From Xanthomonas rydalmerensis (GTDB lineage Bacteria; Pseudomonadota; Gammaproteobacteria; Xanthomonadales; Xanthomonadaceae): a DNA stretch of 64,000 bases. The stretch is taken from contig NZ_CP126170.1 of the NCBI RefSeq assembly GCF_033170385.1, forward strand, positions 1,140,001 to 1,204,000. Direction: 5' to 3'. The notes beneath the pieces are model-generated. The model was not told the DNA's origin. It saw only the letters and a list, made by a program, of their open reading frames with translations, and did no database searches. This document shows positions 44,051 through 55,506 of this stretch, piece by piece. The translations under genes were made by a program, and so were the position numbers. Numbering within the stretch: the first letter of the stretch is position 1; each line of letters starts with the position of its first letter.

Positions 44051-44261
44051 CGGGATTGGGGAGTCGGGATTGGGGAGTCGAAGGGGGCCTGGTCCTGGCG
44101 TCGTAGGAGCGGCTTCAGCCGCGACGCCTTACCGATAAAGCGTCGCGGCTGAAGCCGCTCCTACGAAAAGCGGGCGAAGCGCATGGCCGGCATCCCCGGC
44201 GGGCACGCTGTTCCCGATTCCCGATTCCCGATTCCCGATTCCCCAATCCCCAATCCCCAAT
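44051..44261. repeat. Paired inverted GGGATT heptamer arms, locus G, enclosing a REP
   Basis: Left arm 44051-44080 starts 7 bp after the spoT stop. Right arm is 44212-44261. Between them lies a REP palindrome (44101-44166), so two repeat families are nested in one gap. Confidence 0.85.
44101..44166. repeat. REP-type long palindrome, copy 2
   Basis: TCGTAGGAGCGGCTTCAGCC and onward, a nearly perfect 27-bp inverted repeat with a 12-base loop. It is the best preserved of the three copies in the window. Confidence 0.92.
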
Positions 44262-44308
44262 CGCGCACGCCAGCTAAACTAGGCGGACATTCTTCCAACG
44301 GAGTCGCC

Positions 44309-44692
44309 ATGTCCCGCCAGATCATCCATACCGACCGTGCACCGGCCGCGATCGGCCCGTATTCGCAGGCCGTGCGTGCCGGCAACACCGTGTACTTCTC
44401 CGGGCAGATCCCGCTGGATCCGGCCACCGGCGAGATCGTCGCCGGCGACATCGCCGCGCAGGCGCGCCGTGCCTTCGACAACCTGCAGGCGGTGGCCGAG
44501 GCGGCCGGCGGCTCGCTGGACCGCATCGTGCGCCTGGGGCTGTACCTCACCGATCTGGCGCAGTTCGCGCAGGTCAACGCGGTGATGCAGGACTACTTCC
44601 AGGCGCCGTTCCCCGCGCGCTCCACCATCGAAGTCTCGGCGCTGCCCAAGGGCGCGGGCTTCGAAGTGGATGCGGTGATGGTGCTGGACTGA
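44309..44692 (+). CDS. ridA: RidA family enamine/imine deaminase
   Basis: A 127-residue protein that hydrolyses reactive 2-aminoacrylate-type enamines formed by PLP enzymes. It has I-G-P-Y-S-Q-A-V near 16-23, Y-F-S-G-Q-I-P-L near 30-37, and R-S-T-I-E-V-S-A-L-P-K-G-A near 104-116 with the active-site Arg. An ACGGAG ribosome site precedes the ATG. recG starts 9 bp after its stop, so the pair is probably cotranscribed. Confidence 0.95.
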   Translation: MSRQIIHTDRAPAAIGPYSQAVRAGNTVYFSGQIPLDPATGEIVAGDIAAQARRAFDNLQAVAEAAGGSLDRIVRLGLYLTDLAQFAQVNAVMQDYFQAPFPARSTIEVSALPKGAGFEVDAVMVLD

Positions 44693-44701
44693 TTCCCAGC
44701 C

Positions 44702-46849
44702 GTGCCGCGCGTGCAGGTTCCGGCGCCGGCCTTGTCGGCGGCAGGCGAGGTGCCGCTGACCACGCTGCCCGGCGTCGGTCCCAAGCTGGCGGAGAAATTC
44801 GCCGCGCGCGGCCTGTCCACGCTGCAGGACCTGTGGCTGCACCTGCCGCTGCGCTATGAGGATCGCACCCGCCTGACCACCGTGGCGGCGCTGCAGCCGG
44901 GTGTGCCCGCGCAAATCGAAGGGCGGGTGCAGGCGGTGGACCGCGGCTTCCGCTACCGGCCGATGCTGCGCGTGGCGGTGGCCGACGATTCGCGCGGCAC
45001 CCTGGTGCTGCGCTTCTTCCAGTTCCGTGCCGCACAGGCCGCGCAGTTCGCGGTCGGCGCGCGCTTGCGCGCCTTCGGCACGCCCAAGCCGGGCCAACAT
45101 GGGCTGGAATTCGTGCATCCCAGCTATCAGATCCTCGGCGAGGACGACGACGCGGCGCTGGGCGATCGCCTGGATCCGGTGTACCCGGCGGTGGAGGGCG
45201 TCGGCCCGGCGACCGTGCGCCGGTTGATCGGCCAGGCGCTGGACCGGCTGCCGGACGAAGCGGCGCTGGAATTGCTGCCGGCCTCGCTGCTGGCCGAACT
45301 CGGCCTGCCGTCGCTGCGCAGCGCGCTGCTGGTCGCGCACCGGCCGCCGCCGCAGGCCGATCTGGCTGCGCTCGCCGCTGGTCTGCATCCGGCGCAGCAG
45401 CGCCTGGCGCTGGAGGAACTGCTCGCGCATCACCTGAGCCTGCGTCGCCAGCGCATTGCCATGCAATGCCAGCCGGCGCCGTCGCTGCGCGGCCGCGGGC
45501 TGCTGGCCAAGCGCCTGCAGCAGTCGCTGCCGTTCCGACTGACCGGTGCACAGCAGCGTGTGTTCGCGCAGATCCGCGCCGACCTGGAGCGGCCGGCGCC
45601 GATGCTGCGGCTGGTGCAGGGCGACGTCGGCAGCGGCAAGACCGTGGTCGCCGCGCTGGCGGCGATGCTGGCGGTGGACAGGCGCAAGCAGGCGGCGCTG
45701 GCGGCGCCGACCGAACTGCTCGCCGAACAGCATCTGGCCAACCTGCGCGGTTGGCTGGAGCCGCTGGGCGTGCGCGTGGCCTGGCTGGCCGGCAAGGTCA
45801 CCGGCAAGGCGCGCAGCGCGACCCTGGCGCAGATCGCCTCGGGCGAGGCGCAGGTGGTGGTCGGCACGCATGCGCTGATGCAGGAGGCGGTGCGCTTCCA
45901 CGACCTGGCGCTGGCCATCGTCGACGAGCAGCACCGCTTCGGCGTGCACCAGCGCCTGGCGCTGCGCGACAAGGGCGCCTCCGGCGCGGGCGTGCCGCAC
46001 CAGCTGGTGATGACCGCCACGCCGATCCCGCGCACGCTGGCAATGGCTGCGTATGCCGATCTGGACGTCTCCTCCATCGACGAACTGCCGCCGGGGCGCA
46101 CCCCGGTGCAGACCATCGTGCTCAATGCCGAGCGCCGTCCCGAGCTGGTGCAGCGCATCCGCGTGGCCTGCGCCGAAGGCCGCCAGGCCTACTGGGTTTG
46201 CACCCTGATCGAAGAGGCCGAGGACAGCGAGAAGTCCGCGCAGGCCGGCGCCGGCAACCGGCTCGAGGCCAGTGCCGCGCAGGCCACTTTCGAGGCGCTG
46301 TCGGCACAATTGCCGGAGCTGCGCGTGGGCCTGGTGCACGGGCGCATGAAGCCGGCGGAGAAGCAGGCGGCGATGCGCGCGTTCAAGCAGGGCGAGATCG
46401 ACCTGCTGGTCGCCACCACCGTCATCGAGGTCGGCGTGGACGTGCCCAATGCCTCGCTGATGATCATCGAGAACGCCGAACGCCTGGGCCTGGCGCAGCT
46501 GCATCAGTTGCGCGGCCGGGTCGGGCGCGGCGCGGCGGCGTCGAGCTGCGTGCTGATGTACCAGGCGCCGCTGTCGGCGATGGCGCGGCAGCGCCTGGAA
46601 ACCATGCGCCAGACCAACGACGGCTTCGTCATCGCCGAGAAGGATCTGGAACTGCGCGGCCCGGGCGAACTGCTCGGCACCCGCCAGACCGGCCTGGCCG
46701 CGTTCCGCGTGGCCGACCTGGCCCGCGACGCCGGCCTGCTGCCGCGCGTGCATGCCCTGGCCGACCGGCTGCTGGAGGAGGCGCCGGTCCTGGCCGACCG
46801 CATCGTCGCGCGCTGGGTCGGTGGGGCGGTGCGGTTCGCCGGGGCCTGA
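44702..46849 (+). CDS. recG: ATP-dependent DNA helicase RecG
   Basis: A 715-residue helicase that reverses stalled forks and processes branched DNA. The N-terminal wedge domain (T-T-L-P-G-V-G-P-K near 20-28, then an OB fold) precedes the motor: Walker A G-D-V-G-S-G-K-T at 307-314, D-E-Q-H-R-F-G-V at 408-415, T-A-T-P-I-P-R-T near 437-444, and the C-terminal Q-L-R-G-R-V-G-R-G motif VI. The start is a GTG at 44702. The family is usually 690-710 residues, so the length is normal. Confidence 0.96.
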   Translation: MPRVQVPAPALSAAGEVPLTTLPGVGPKLAEKFAARGLSTLQDLWLHLPLRYEDRTRLTTVAALQPGVPAQIEGRVQAVDRGFRYRPMLRVAVADDSRGTLVLRFFQFRAAQAAQFAVGARLRAFGTPKPGQHGLEFVHPSYQILGEDDDAALGDRLDPVYPAVEGVGPATVRRLIGQALDRLPDEAALELLPASLLAELGLPSLRSALLVAHRPPPQADLAALAAGLHPAQQRLALEELLAHHLSLRRQRIAMQCQPAPSLRGRGLLAKRLQQSLPFRLTGAQQRVFAQIRADLERPAPMLRLVQGDVGSGKTVVAALAAMLAVDRRKQAALAAPTELLAEQHLANLRGWLEPLGVRVAWLAGKVTGKARSATLAQIASGEAQVVVGTHALMQEAVRFHDLALAIVDEQHRFGVHQRLALRDKGASGAGVPHQLVMTATPIPRTLAMAAYADLDVSSIDELPPGRTPVQTIVLNAERRPELVQRIRVACAEGRQAYWVCTLIEEAEDSEKSAQAGAGNRLEASAAQATFEALSAQLPELRVGLVHGRMKPAEKQAAMRAFKQGEIDLLVATTVIEVGVDVPNASLMIIENAERLGLAQLHQLRGRVGRGAAASSCVLMYQAPLSAMARQRLETMRQTNDGFVIAEKDLELRGPGELLGTRQTGLAAFRVADLARDAGLLPRVHALADRLLEEAPVLADRIVARWVGGAVRFAGA

Positions 46850-46854
46850 GCGGC

Positions 46855-47060
46855 CGGGATTCGGCATTCGGGATTGGTGATTCGTTAGAAGCGGCCGTCC
46901 GCCTGCTGTTGTAGGAAGCGGCTTCGGCCGCCACCGGGCGTTACCAGGAGACCCGATCGCGGCTAAAGCCGCCCCTTCGAACGAAGACGTGGCGATGCCG
47001 CTTTTGCGAATCCCCGCTTTCAACAGCCGAATGGCTGGTCATCCCGACTCCCCAATCCTT
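46855..47060. repeat. Paired heptamer arms, locus H (degraded), enclosing a REP
   Basis: Left arm 46855-46882 begins 5 bp after the recG stop. The right arm (47007-47060) is interrupted by about 30 unrelated bases. A diverged REP palindrome (46909-46982) lies in between. Confidence 0.65.
46909..46982. repeat. REP-type palindrome, copy 3 (diverged)
   Basis: Arms TTGTAGGAAGCGGCTTCGGCC and CGGCTAAAGCCGCCCCTTCGA are related to copy 2 but have mismatches and an extended loop. Confidence 0.7.
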
Positions 47061-47117
47061 CCCATGCCTGCGCCGCGGTGCCAGACTCGGCGACCGAATG
47101 GACGAGCGAAGCGACGC

Positions 47118-48056
47118 ATGAGCGACAAGATTCCCCTGTTGATCGATACCGACCCCGGCGTGGACGATGCGCTGGCGCTACTGATGGCGTTCGCCGATCC
47201 GCGCCATGAGGTGGTCGGGCTGACCATCGCCGCCGGCAACGTCGGGCTGCGCCACACCGTGCGCAATGCGCTGAAACTGTGCGAAGTGGCCGGGCGAGAG
47301 GATGTGCCGGTGTTCGCCGGCTGCGCCGATCCGCTGCTGCATCCGTCGGTGGACGCTGGGCACGTGCACGGCCAGGACGGCTTCGGCGACGTCGACCTGC
47401 CGCCGGCCGCACGCGGCGCCGAGGCCGAGCATGCCGCGCTGGCGATCCTGCGCCTGTCGCACCAGTACGCCGGGCGCCTGCTGCTGGTCGCGCTGGGGCC
47501 GCTGACCAACATCGCGCTGGCGCTGAAGCTGGATCCGACCCTGCCGCAGCGCGTCGGCCGCTTCCTGGTGATGGGCGGGGCGATCACCTGCCACGGCAAC
47601 ATCACCCCGGCCGCGGAATTCAACATCGCCTTCGATCCGGAGGCGGCGCACATCGTGTTCAAGGCGTTCCCGCACATCGAGGTCGCCGATTGGGAGGCGA
47701 CCGTGGCGCACGGCCTGCCGCACCGTGAGGTCGAGCAGTGGTTGGCGGTGGATGCGCCGAAGGCGCGCTTCTACGAGCTGATCTCGCGCAAGACCCGGCT
47801 GTGGTCGGAAGACGCGCGCGGCGAGCACTGGTATGCCGCCGACGCGCTGGCGATGGCCTGGGCGCTGCAGCCCGACGGTGCCCAGGAGGTGCAGTCGCGC
47901 CCGATGCAGATCGAGCTGTCCGGGGTGCACACCCGCGGCGCCACCCTGGTCGACTGGAACCGCCAGTTGGGCCTGCCGGACAACGCGACCATGCTCATCC
48001 GCTACGACCATGCACGGTTCCTGGATCTGGCCCGCACGGCGGTCGGTGCCGGCTAA
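47118..48056 (+). CDS. Nucleoside hydrolase (inosine-uridine preferring type)
   Basis: A 312-residue Ca2+-dependent ribonucleoside hydrolase that splits nucleosides into base and ribose. The metal/ribose motif [14 protein letters not shown] is at residues 8-21, with H-G-Q-D-G-F-G near 81-87, M-G-G-A near 152-155, and [11 protein letters not shown] near 167-177. Base preference cannot be told. It stands alone, with repeats upstream and a hairpin downstream. Confidence 0.93.
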   Translation: MSDKIPLLIDTDPGVDDALALLMAFADPRHEVVGLTIAAGNVGLRHTVRNALKLCEVAGREDVPVFAGCADPLLHPSVDAGHVHGQDGFGDVDLPPAARGAEAEHAALAILRLSHQYAGRLLLVALGPLTNIALALKLDPTLPQRVGRFLVMGGAITCHGNITPAAEFNIAFDPEAAHIVFKAFPHIEVADWEATVAHGLPHREVEQWLAVDAPKARFYELISRKTRLWSEDARGEHWYAADALAMAWALQPDGAQEVQSRPMQIELSGVHTRGATLVDWNRQLGLPDNATMLIRYDHARFLDLARTAVGAG

Positions 48057-48063
48057 GCCTGCC

Positions 48064-48089
48064 GGTCCCGCCCGAGTCCGGGCGGGACC
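48064..48089 (+). terminator. Hairpin after the nucleoside hydrolase
   Basis: GGTCCCGCCCG and its complement form an 11-bp stem eight bases after the stop. No T run follows. Confidence 0.6.
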
Positions 48090-48144
48090 CATTGGTAGGG
48101 CGGCGGCCTCGTGAGCCGTCACCTCACGTGCCATCACGTAAACG

Positions 48145-48174
48145 TTGCGTGCAGGGCAGGAGGGCTGTTATAGT
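48145..48174 (+). promoter_or_regulatory. Sigma-70 promoter of rpmE2
   Basis: TTGCGT (48145-48150), an 18-base spacer and TATAGT (48169-48174), predicting a leader of about 30 bases before the ATG at 48212. Confidence 0.7.
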
Positions 48175-48211
48175 TTCCCTCTTGTCCAGCAGCCACCTAC
48201 GGTGCGAGCCC

Positions 48212-48454
48212 ATGAAGGCCGACATCCATCCCCAGTACCGCGACGTCGTGTTCCACGATGTCACCTCCGATTTCAAGATCCTGACCCGTTCGACCATGTC
48301 CTCGAAAGAGACGGTCAAGTGGGAGGACGGCGAAGAGTATCCGCTGATCAAGGTCGAAATTTCCTCGGCTTCGCATCCGTTCTATACGGGCAAGCACAAG
48401 GTCATCGACACCAGCGGCCGCATCGACAAGTTCCAGAAGCGCTACGCGCGCTGA
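48212..48454 (+). CDS. rpmE2: Ribosomal protein L31, type B
   Basis: An 80-residue large-subunit protein. It begins M-K-A-D-I-H-P-x-Y-R-x-V-V-F-H-D and ends with [11 protein letters not shown] and [10 protein letters not shown], the type B pattern. The C-x-x-C zinc residues of type A L31 are absent, so this is the zinc-independent form. In many bacteria that form replaces the zinc form under zinc shortage. Here it has a strong promoter and no visible Zur box, which suggests constitutive use. Confidence 0.95.
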   Translation: MKADIHPQYRDVVFHDVTSDFKILTRSTMSSKETVKWEDGEEYPLIKVEISSASHPFYTGKHKVIDTSGRIDKFQKRYAR

Positions 48455-48481
48455 TCGGAACCGTCGAACGGATGTAAAGCG

Positions 48482-48505
48482 ACGGCCGCTTGCGCGGCCG
48501 TTTTG
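48482..48505 (+). terminator. Rho-independent terminator after rpmE2
   Basis: ACGGCCGC-TTGC-GCGGCCGT followed by TTTGCT, starting about 27 bases after the rpmE2 stop. Confidence 0.85.
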
Positions 48506-48642
48506 CTATCTGCGATCTCCTCCCGGCGTGATGCGCCGGTGTCATCCTTCCGTGAAAGTGCGGCGAGGATGCAACGCTGTGTCGCTTTCCTGCCGCCATC
48601 GTGCGGCATGAGCGGTGAGCGACGGCGCAAATGCTGCTGTGC

Positions 48643-48648
48643 GATAAT
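48643..48648 (+). promoter_or_regulatory. -10 box upstream of gltA
   Basis: GATAAT lies about 90 bases before the gltA start. The -35 region is poor. It is the best promoter candidate in the 284-bp gap after rpmE2, which otherwise shows only the rpmE2 terminator. Confidence 0.5.
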
Positions 48649-48738
48649 GGCGCGATCCGTGGCGATTGCCGTGGACTTCCTTCACGCGTCTGTTCGCAAC
48701 GTAATCGGACAGGCGCCTTCCATCGAGGAGCGCACACT

Positions 48739-50028
48739 GTGTCCGATCTTGATCAGGTCACGTTGAACGCCGGCGACACGTCGGTCGTTCTTCCGGTACT
48801 CAAGCCCACCCTGGGCAACGATTGCGTCGACATTTCCAAGTTGACCAAGGAGACCGGTCTCTTCACCTACGACTCGGGCTTCACCGCGACCGCCAGCTGC
48901 AAGTCGGCGATCACCTACATCGACGGCGACAACGGCGTGCTGCTGTACCGCGGCTACCCGATCGAGCAACTGGCCGAGAAGTCCAACTTCCTCGAAGTGG
49001 CCTACCTGCTGATGAACGGCGAGTTGCCCACCGCCGACGAATTCAAGAAGTTCGACCACGAAGTGACGCATCACACGATGATGCACGAGTCGCTGAAGAA
49101 CTTCCTCGGCGGCTTCCGCCACGACGCGCACCCGATGGCGATGATGGCCGGTACCGTGGCCTCGCTGTCGGCGTTCTACCACGATACCCTCGACCTCAAC
49201 GATCCGGAGCAGCGCCGCCTGGCCGCGATCCGCCTGATCGCCAAGGTGCCGACGATCGCCGCCGCCGCCTATCGCTACTCGATCGGCTGGCCGATCCGCT
49301 ATCCGCGCAACAACCTCGGCTACGTCGAGCGCTTCCTGCACATGATGTTCGAGGTGCCGAGCGAGCAGCTGGAGATGAACCCGGTCGTGGCCAAGGCCCT
49401 GGACCTGCTGTTCATCCTGCACGCCGACCACGAGCAGAACGCTTCGACCTCGACCGTGCGCCTGGTCGGTTCCACCGGCGCCAACCCGTACGCCTCGGTC
49501 GCCGCGGGCATCACCGCGCTGTGGGGCCCGGCGCATGGCGGCGCCAACGAAGCCGTGCTGAAGATGCTGGAAGAGATCGGCACCGCCGACAACGTCGAGA
49601 GCGCCGTGGCCAAGGCCAAGGACAAGAACTCGAGCTTCCGCCTGATGGGCTTCGGCCACCGCGTTTACAAGAACTTCGACCCGCGCGCGAAGATCATCCG
49701 CGAGATGACCCACAAGGTGCTGGGCGAGCTGGGCGTCAACGACCCGCTGCTGGAAGTTGCGCTGAAGCTGGAAGAGGCCGCGTTGAAGGACGACTACTTC
49801 GTGCAGCGCAAGCTGTACCCGAACGTCGACTTCTACTCGGGCATCATCTACAAGGCGCTGAACATTCCGGTGGAGATGTTCACCGTGATGTTCGCCATCG
49901 CCCGTACCGCCGGCTGGGTCTCGCACTGGCTGGAGCAGCAGGTCGACCCGGAAATGAAGATCGGCCGTCCGCGCCAGATCTACACCGGCTACGACAAGCG
50001 CGACTACACCAACGCCGACAAGCGCTGA
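48739..50028 (+). CDS. gltA: Citrate synthase (type II)
   Basis: A 429-residue enzyme condensing oxaloacetate and acetyl-CoA to citrate. The hexameric gram-negative type is shown by G-L-F-T-Y-D-S-G-F near the N-terminus. Catalytic residues lie in [12 protein letters not shown] (His), [15 protein letters not shown] (His) and N-V-D-F-Y-S-G-I (Asp). The start is a GTG at 48739 with a GAGGAG ribosome site eight bases upstream. A strong intrinsic terminator follows. Confidence 0.97.
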   Translation: MSDLDQVTLNAGDTSVVLPVLKPTLGNDCVDISKLTKETGLFTYDSGFTATASCKSAITYIDGDNGVLLYRGYPIEQLAEKSNFLEVAYLLMNGELPTADEFKKFDHEVTHHTMMHESLKNFLGGFRHDAHPMAMMAGTVASLSAFYHDTLDLNDPEQRRLAAIRLIAKVPTIAAAAYRYSIGWPIRYPRNNLGYVERFLHMMFEVPSEQLEMNPVVAKALDLLFILHADHEQNASTSTVRLVGSTGANPYASVAAGITALWGPAHGGANEAVLKMLEEIGTADNVESAVAKAKDKNSSFRLMGFGHRVYKNFDPRAKIIREMTHKVLGELGVNDPLLEVALKLEEAALKDDYFVQRKLYPNVDFYSGIIYKALNIPVEMFTVMFAIARTAGWVSHWLEQQVDPEMKIGRPRQIYTGYDKRDYTNADKR

Positions 50029-50051
50029 TCGATCGCCGCAAGGCTGTCCGG

Positions 50052-50079
50052 AACGCCCCGCCTCGCGGGGCGTTTTTCG
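50052..50079 (+). terminator. Rho-independent terminator after gltA
   Basis: AACGCCCCGC-CTC-GCGGGGCGTT followed by TTTCGTTT, ideally placed about 24 bases after the gltA stop. Confidence 0.93.
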
Positions 50080-50205
50080 TTTGTGGCGGGTGAAGCGGGG
50101 AAGGGAAGTGGCAGGTGCCTCGTCGCGTGCGCGGCGAGCCGGAATACGGGCGCCCGCGCGATCGTGCGGCGCCCGTCGCATCCACGACGCGGAATGGTGG
50201 TGCGC

Positions 50206-50850
50206 TCAGCCGTCCTGGTAGGCGGCGATGTCCTGCTCGGTCAGCAGTTGCCGCAGTTGCGGCATCGAGGCGCGCCGCATCGGCTTCTCGTCCACCTGCG
50301 ACAGCGGCGCCTGGCGCAGCGCGTCGTAGGGCAGTACGGTCAGGTCGAAGGTCAGTTCCTCGGCGGCGAACAGCCACACCGGGAAGTCCTCGCTGCGCTC
50401 GCGGTCCAGGCGCAGGCGGCGGCTGCGCAGCTCGGCCGGGATCCGGTGTTCTTCGAGGAAGCGCGCCACCGCCTCGGCGTCGTCGCTGTGCAGGTGCAGC
50501 TGCACCGGGCTGTTGGCATCGGCGGTGCCGTCGTGCACCGGTCCGGCCAGCCGTGGCGCGAACGCATGCAGGAAGTCCATCGCGCGCAGCGCCGCCTCGC
50601 GCCGCCTTCGCAGTTCGCCGGCATGGTCCGGACCGGCGAACAGCCGCTGGTACTCGCGCAGCGCGTCCTCGATCTCGCTGTTGCGCGGCAGCGAGGCGTC
50701 GTCATGGATGCCGAGCCGCTCGGCGGCCTTGAGCTTGGCCTGGTGGAAATCGCGGATGCCGCCTTCAGCCATCAGCCGGGCGGCTTCGTGCGCCAGTCGG
50801 CGACGGCGTTCGTGCGTGCGGGTCCGGGCATGTTGCCGAGCGTGGTGCAT
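50206..50850 (-). CDS. Conserved hypothetical protein
   Basis: A 214-residue protein with a strongly basic start (H-A-R-Q-H-A-R-T-R-T-H-E-R-R-R-R-L) leading into A-H-E-A-A-R-L-M-A-E-G-G-I-R-D-F-H-Q-A-K-L-K-A-A-E-R-L-G and L-P-R-N-S-E-I-E-D-A-L. This block recurs in uncharacterised beta- and gammaproteobacterial proteins, and some have been mislabelled as ligases. The C-terminal half (D-F-P-V-W-L-F-A-A-E-E-L-T-F-D-L-T-V) has no assigned function. It reads downstream of PBP1a but is separated from it by two hairpins. Confidence 0.75.
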   Translation of the reverse strand: MHHARQHARTRTHERRRRLAHEAARLMAEGGIRDFHQAKLKAAERLGIHDDASLPRNSEIEDALREYQRLFAGPDHAGELRRRREAALRAMDFLHAFAPRLAGPVHDGTADANSPVQLHLHSDDAEAVARFLEEHRIPAELRSRRLRLDRERSEDFPVWLFAAEELTFDLTVLPYDALRQAPLSQVDEKPMRRASMPQLRQLLTEQDIAAYQDG

Positions 50851-50933
50851 GGTGCGCCTCCCCTCAAAGCCTGCCCCGACTGTACCGCAGCCTTGCGAAA
50901 TTCAGGTGTAGCGGCGGTGTCGCGTGAGCCAGT

Positions 50934-50986
50934 GTCCGCCGGGCGAGGCGCGCCCGGCGGACGTGCCCCCGGCGAGCGCCGGGGGC
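50934..50986 (-). terminator. Two consecutive hairpins after the PBP1a gene
   Basis: GTCCGCCGGGCG with its complement (50934-50962) and GCCCCCGGCG with its complement (50965-50986) follow the PBP1a stop on the minus strand. No T run is present. Confidence 0.6.
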
Positions 50987-51002
50987 GGGGGAAGCGGAGT
51001 GA

Positions 51003-53432
51003 TCAGAAGATGTCGAACGCGGCGTCGTCGGTCTTCTGGTCCTGCAGGCTTTCGTCGAACTGCTGGATGCGGTCCATGTCCTCGGTCTTGACCCATTCCG
51101 TGGCGCCGTTGAGGCTGACCTGGACCATGCCGCCCGGCGGATCGTTGCGGGCGATCGGCTGGTCCTTCAGCGCGACCCGCATGTAGTCGATCCAGATCGG
51201 CAGCGCGGCCTTGCCGCCGTACTCGCGGTAGCCGAGCGAGCGGTAGTCGTCGCGGCCGACCCACACCGTGGTCACGTAGGGGCCGCCGAAGCCGGAGAAC
51301 CAGGCGTCGCGATGGTCGTTGGTGGAACCGGTCTTGCCGCCCACGTCCTCGCGGCCGAGCACCTTGGCCGCGGCGCCGGTGCCGCGCTGGACCACGTCGC
51401 GCATCATCGACACCAATTGATAGGCGGTGCGCTCGTCGATGGCGCGCGGCGCCACCTTGGCCTCGGGATCGGTGGCCGGGGCCTTTTCGTCCGCGGCTGG
51501 CGCGGTGGTCGCGGCCGGCTTGGCCGCCGGCGGCGGCGTGGCCGCGCCGAAGTTGAAGCCGTCGACCACCTGGCTGACCGGCGCCGTGTTGCCGCCGACG
51601 CTGCCGCAGCTGCGGCAGGCAGTCAGCGGGTGCTCCTGGAACAGGACATTGCCGTCGCGGTCGGTGACCTTGTCGATGATCCAGGTGTTGACCAGCGAGC
51701 CGCCGTTGGCGAACACGGTGTAACCGCGCGCCACCGACAGCGGAGTCAGCGAAGCGGTACCCAGCGACATCGACAGGTTCGGCGGCAGTTCGGCTTCCTG
51801 GAAGCCGAACTGGCTGATGTACTTGCGTGCGAAGTCCACGCCGATGGCGTCCAGCAGGCGCACCGAGACCAGGTTGCGCGACTGCACCAGCGCCTCGCGC
51901 AGGCGCATCGGGCCGCGGAAGCCGCCGCCGTCGTTCTGCGGCGACCAGGTCTTGCCGCGGCGGTCGCGGAACACCACCGGCGCGTCGAGCACGATCGAGG
52001 CCGGGTTGAAGCCCTTTTCGAACGAGGCCGCGTACAGGAACGGCTTGAAGCTGGAACCCGGCTGGCGGCGCGCCTGGGTGGCGCGGTTGAACTTGTTGCC
52101 GGCATAGCTGAAGCCGCCGACCATGGCGCGCAGCGCGCCGTTGTGGGCGTCCAGCGACACCAGCGCGGCCTGGCCGCGCGGGATCTGGGTGATCTCCCAT
52201 TCGCCCGGCTTGTCGCCGGCCTGGATACGCACCAGGTCGCCGCGCTTGAGCAGGGTGGCCGGGCTGCGCCCGGTCCAGCGGCTGGCGGCCACCGGTAGCA
52301 CCAGCTCGGTCTTGTTGGGGAGCACCACGGTGGCGCTGCCGTCGCTGCCGGTGCTGGCGACGATGCTCGGCAGCATCCCGCCCTGCGCGTAGACGCCGCT
52401 CAGGTGGCTGGCCAGTGCGGCCGCATCGGCGTTGGCGGGCAGGTCGAAATGCTTCTCGACGCCATGCCAGCCGTGGCGGCGGTCATAGACGACCAGGCCC
52501 TGGCGCACCGCATGGTTGGCGGCGGTCTGCAGGGTCGAATCGATGCTGGTGTAGACGTGGTAGCCCTTGTCCAGCACGTCGCCGCCGAAGCGCGCGATCA
52601 TCTCCTGGCGCACCAGTTCGGCGACGTACGGGGCCTCGACCTCGACCGGGCGCTCGTGCGGCGCGGCGTGCATCGGCACCGCCTTGGCCGCCTCGGCCTC
52701 GGCCGGGGTGATGAAGCCCAGGGCGGCCATGCGGCTGAGCACATAGTTGTCGCGGCGCTGCTTGGCGCGCTCCGGGTTGCTGATCGGGTTGCCGCTGGAG
52801 GGGAACTTGGGGATGCCGGCCAGCGAGGCCATCTCGTCCAGGCTCAGCTCGTTGAGCTTCTTGCCGTAGTAGTACTCGGCGGCGGCGGCGATGCCGTAGG
52901 CGCGGTTGCCGAAGAAACTCTTGTTGAGGTACAGCTCGAAGATCTGGTCCTTGGTCAGCTCGGCCTCGATCTTGCGCGCCAGCAGGATCTCCGCCAGCTT
53001 GCGGGTATAGCTGTATTCCGAGCTAAGGAAGAACTGGCGGGCGACCTGCTGGGTGATGGTGGAGCCGCCCGGCACGCGCTTGTCGTTGGTGGTGGCCAGC
53101 AGCCACACCGCGCGGGCGATGCCCTTGTAGTCGACCCCGCCGTGCTCGTAGAAGCGGGCGTCCTCGGTGGCCAGGAAGGCTTGCTTGAGCCGCTCCGGCA
53201 CGTCCTTCATGGTGATGGGGTAGCGCCGGGTCTCGCCGAACAGCGCCATCAGCTTGCCGTCGCTGGAGTAGACGTACATGGGCTCCTGCAGTTCGACCTT
53301 GCGCAGGGTCTGCACGTCCGGGAGCTTGGAGGAGACGACGTAGTAGAGCCCGCCTGCCACGGCGGCGCCGACCAGGCCAAGGAGGACCAACATGACCAGC
53401 GCCCAGCGCAGCCAACGACGAAAACGGGGCAT
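51003..53432 (-). CDS. mrcA: Penicillin-binding protein 1A (bifunctional transglycosylase/transpeptidase)
   Basis: An 809-residue inner-membrane peptidoglycan synthase. One transmembrane helix at residues ~9-31 is followed by the GT51 transglycosylase with Glu90 in [12 protein letters not shown] and G-G-S-T-I-T-Q-Q-V near 122-130. The transpeptidase has S460-S-F-K463, S518-R-N520 and K700-T-G702. An Ala/Pro-rich insert ([10 protein letters not shown]) sits before the last part. The ATG at 53432 precedes the membrane helix, and a TATACT -10-like box (53469-53474, minus) lies upstream. Divergent from pilM, a pairing seen across gammaproteobacteria. Confidence 0.96.
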   Translation of the reverse strand: MPRFRRWLRWALVMLVLLGLVGAAVAGGLYYVVSSKLPDVQTLRKVELQEPMYVYSSDGKLMALFGETRRYPITMKDVPERLKQAFLATEDARFYEHGGVDYKGIARAVWLLATTNDKRVPGGSTITQQVARQFFLSSEYSYTRKLAEILLARKIEAELTKDQIFELYLNKSFFGNRAYGIAAAAEYYYGKKLNELSLDEMASLAGIPKFPSSGNPISNPERAKQRRDNYVLSRMAALGFITPAEAEAAKAVPMHAAPHERPVEVEAPYVAELVRQEMIARFGGDVLDKGYHVYTSIDSTLQTAANHAVRQGLVVYDRRHGWHGVEKHFDLPANADAAALASHLSGVYAQGGMLPSIVASTGSDGSATVVLPNKTELVLPVAASRWTGRSPATLLKRGDLVRIQAGDKPGEWEITQIPRGQAALVSLDAHNGALRAMVGGFSYAGNKFNRATQARRQPGSSFKPFLYAASFEKGFNPASIVLDAPVVFRDRRGKTWSPQNDGGGFRGPMRLREALVQSRNLVSVRLLDAIGVDFARKYISQFGFQEAELPPNLSMSLGTASLTPLSVARGYTVFANGGSLVNTWIIDKVTDRDGNVLFQEHPLTACRSCGSVGGNTAPVSQVVDGFNFGAATPPPAAKPAATTAPAADEKAPATDPEAKVAPRAIDERTAYQLVSMMRDVVQRGTGAAAKVLGREDVGGKTGSTNDHRDAWFSGFGGPYVTTVWVGRDDYRSLGYREYGGKAALPIWIDYMRVALKDQPIARNDPPGGMVQVSLNGATEWVKTEDMDRIQQFDESLQDQKTDDAAFDIF

Positions 53433-53545
53433 CGCGAGAGATTCCGATTGCAGATTTCTTGGGCGCAGAGTATAGAGTACGCCGGGGAACGGCTGGGGCC
53501 GGTTCCGGGGATGCGACGGGTTTGCTGCCGCAGGTCGTGCCGTGA

Positions 53546-54708
<1,163 letters not shown>

Positions 54709-54709
<1 letters not shown>

Positions 54710-55506
54710 TGGCGAAGATCAATCTGCTGCCCTGGCGGGCGGAACGGCGCAAGCAGCGCGAACGCGAGTTCTACTCGATGCTGGGCCTGGCCGCATTCGC
54801 CGGGGTGCTGCTGGCCGGGCTGATCTGGTTCTACTACGACCTGCAGATCAGCGGCCAGAACGAGCGCAACGCGTATCTGCAGACCGAGATCGAGAAGGTC
54901 CAGGCGCAGAACAAGGAAATCGACACCCTCGACGAGAAGAAGCGGCGGCTGCTGGCGCGCAAGCAGGTCATCGAGGAACTGCAGGCCAAGCGCTCGCAGA
55001 TGGTGCATCTGTTCGACTCGCTGGTGCGGACCATCCCCGACGGGGTGGTGCTGACCTCGGTGAAGCAGGAAGGCGACATGCTGACCCTGGAAGGTCGCTC
55101 GCAGTCCAACGCGCGAGTCAGTACCTACATGCGCAACCTCGAAGGCTCGGGCTGGATGACCAATCCGGAGCTGACGGTGATCGAGGCCAAGGCCCAGGAG
55201 AAGGAAGCCAAGGGCCCGATCCTCGACACCAAGGCGCTGCCGTACGTGTTCACGCTGCGGGTCAAGCTGCCGGTGCCGGGCGAGAGCACCGATCCGGCGG
55301 CCGCCGGCACGGCGCCGGGCGGTGCCGCCACGCCCGCAACCCCTGGCGCAGCCCCCGCGGGCGGCACGCCTGGCACGTCGATGCCTGCGCAGGCACCAGG
55401 CGCAGCACCTGCGGCCGTACCTGCCCCCGGCAGCGCTGCCGCCCCGGCCCCGGCCACTCCGCCGGCACCCGCCGCCAAGCCAGCGCAACAGGGACCGGCG
55501 TCATGA
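54709..55506 (+). CDS. pilN: Type IV pilus assembly protein PilN
   Basis: A 265-residue bitopic inner-membrane protein. The cytoplasmic N-terminus M-A-K-I-N-L-L-P-W-R is the PilM-binding peptide. One membrane helix at ~23-45 is followed by a coiled coil and a ferredoxin-like periplasmic domain (~105-185). The last 80 residues are an Ala/Pro/Gly-rich tail that most PilN proteins lack. It forms the PilMNO subcomplex. It overlaps pilO by four bases. Confidence 0.95.
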
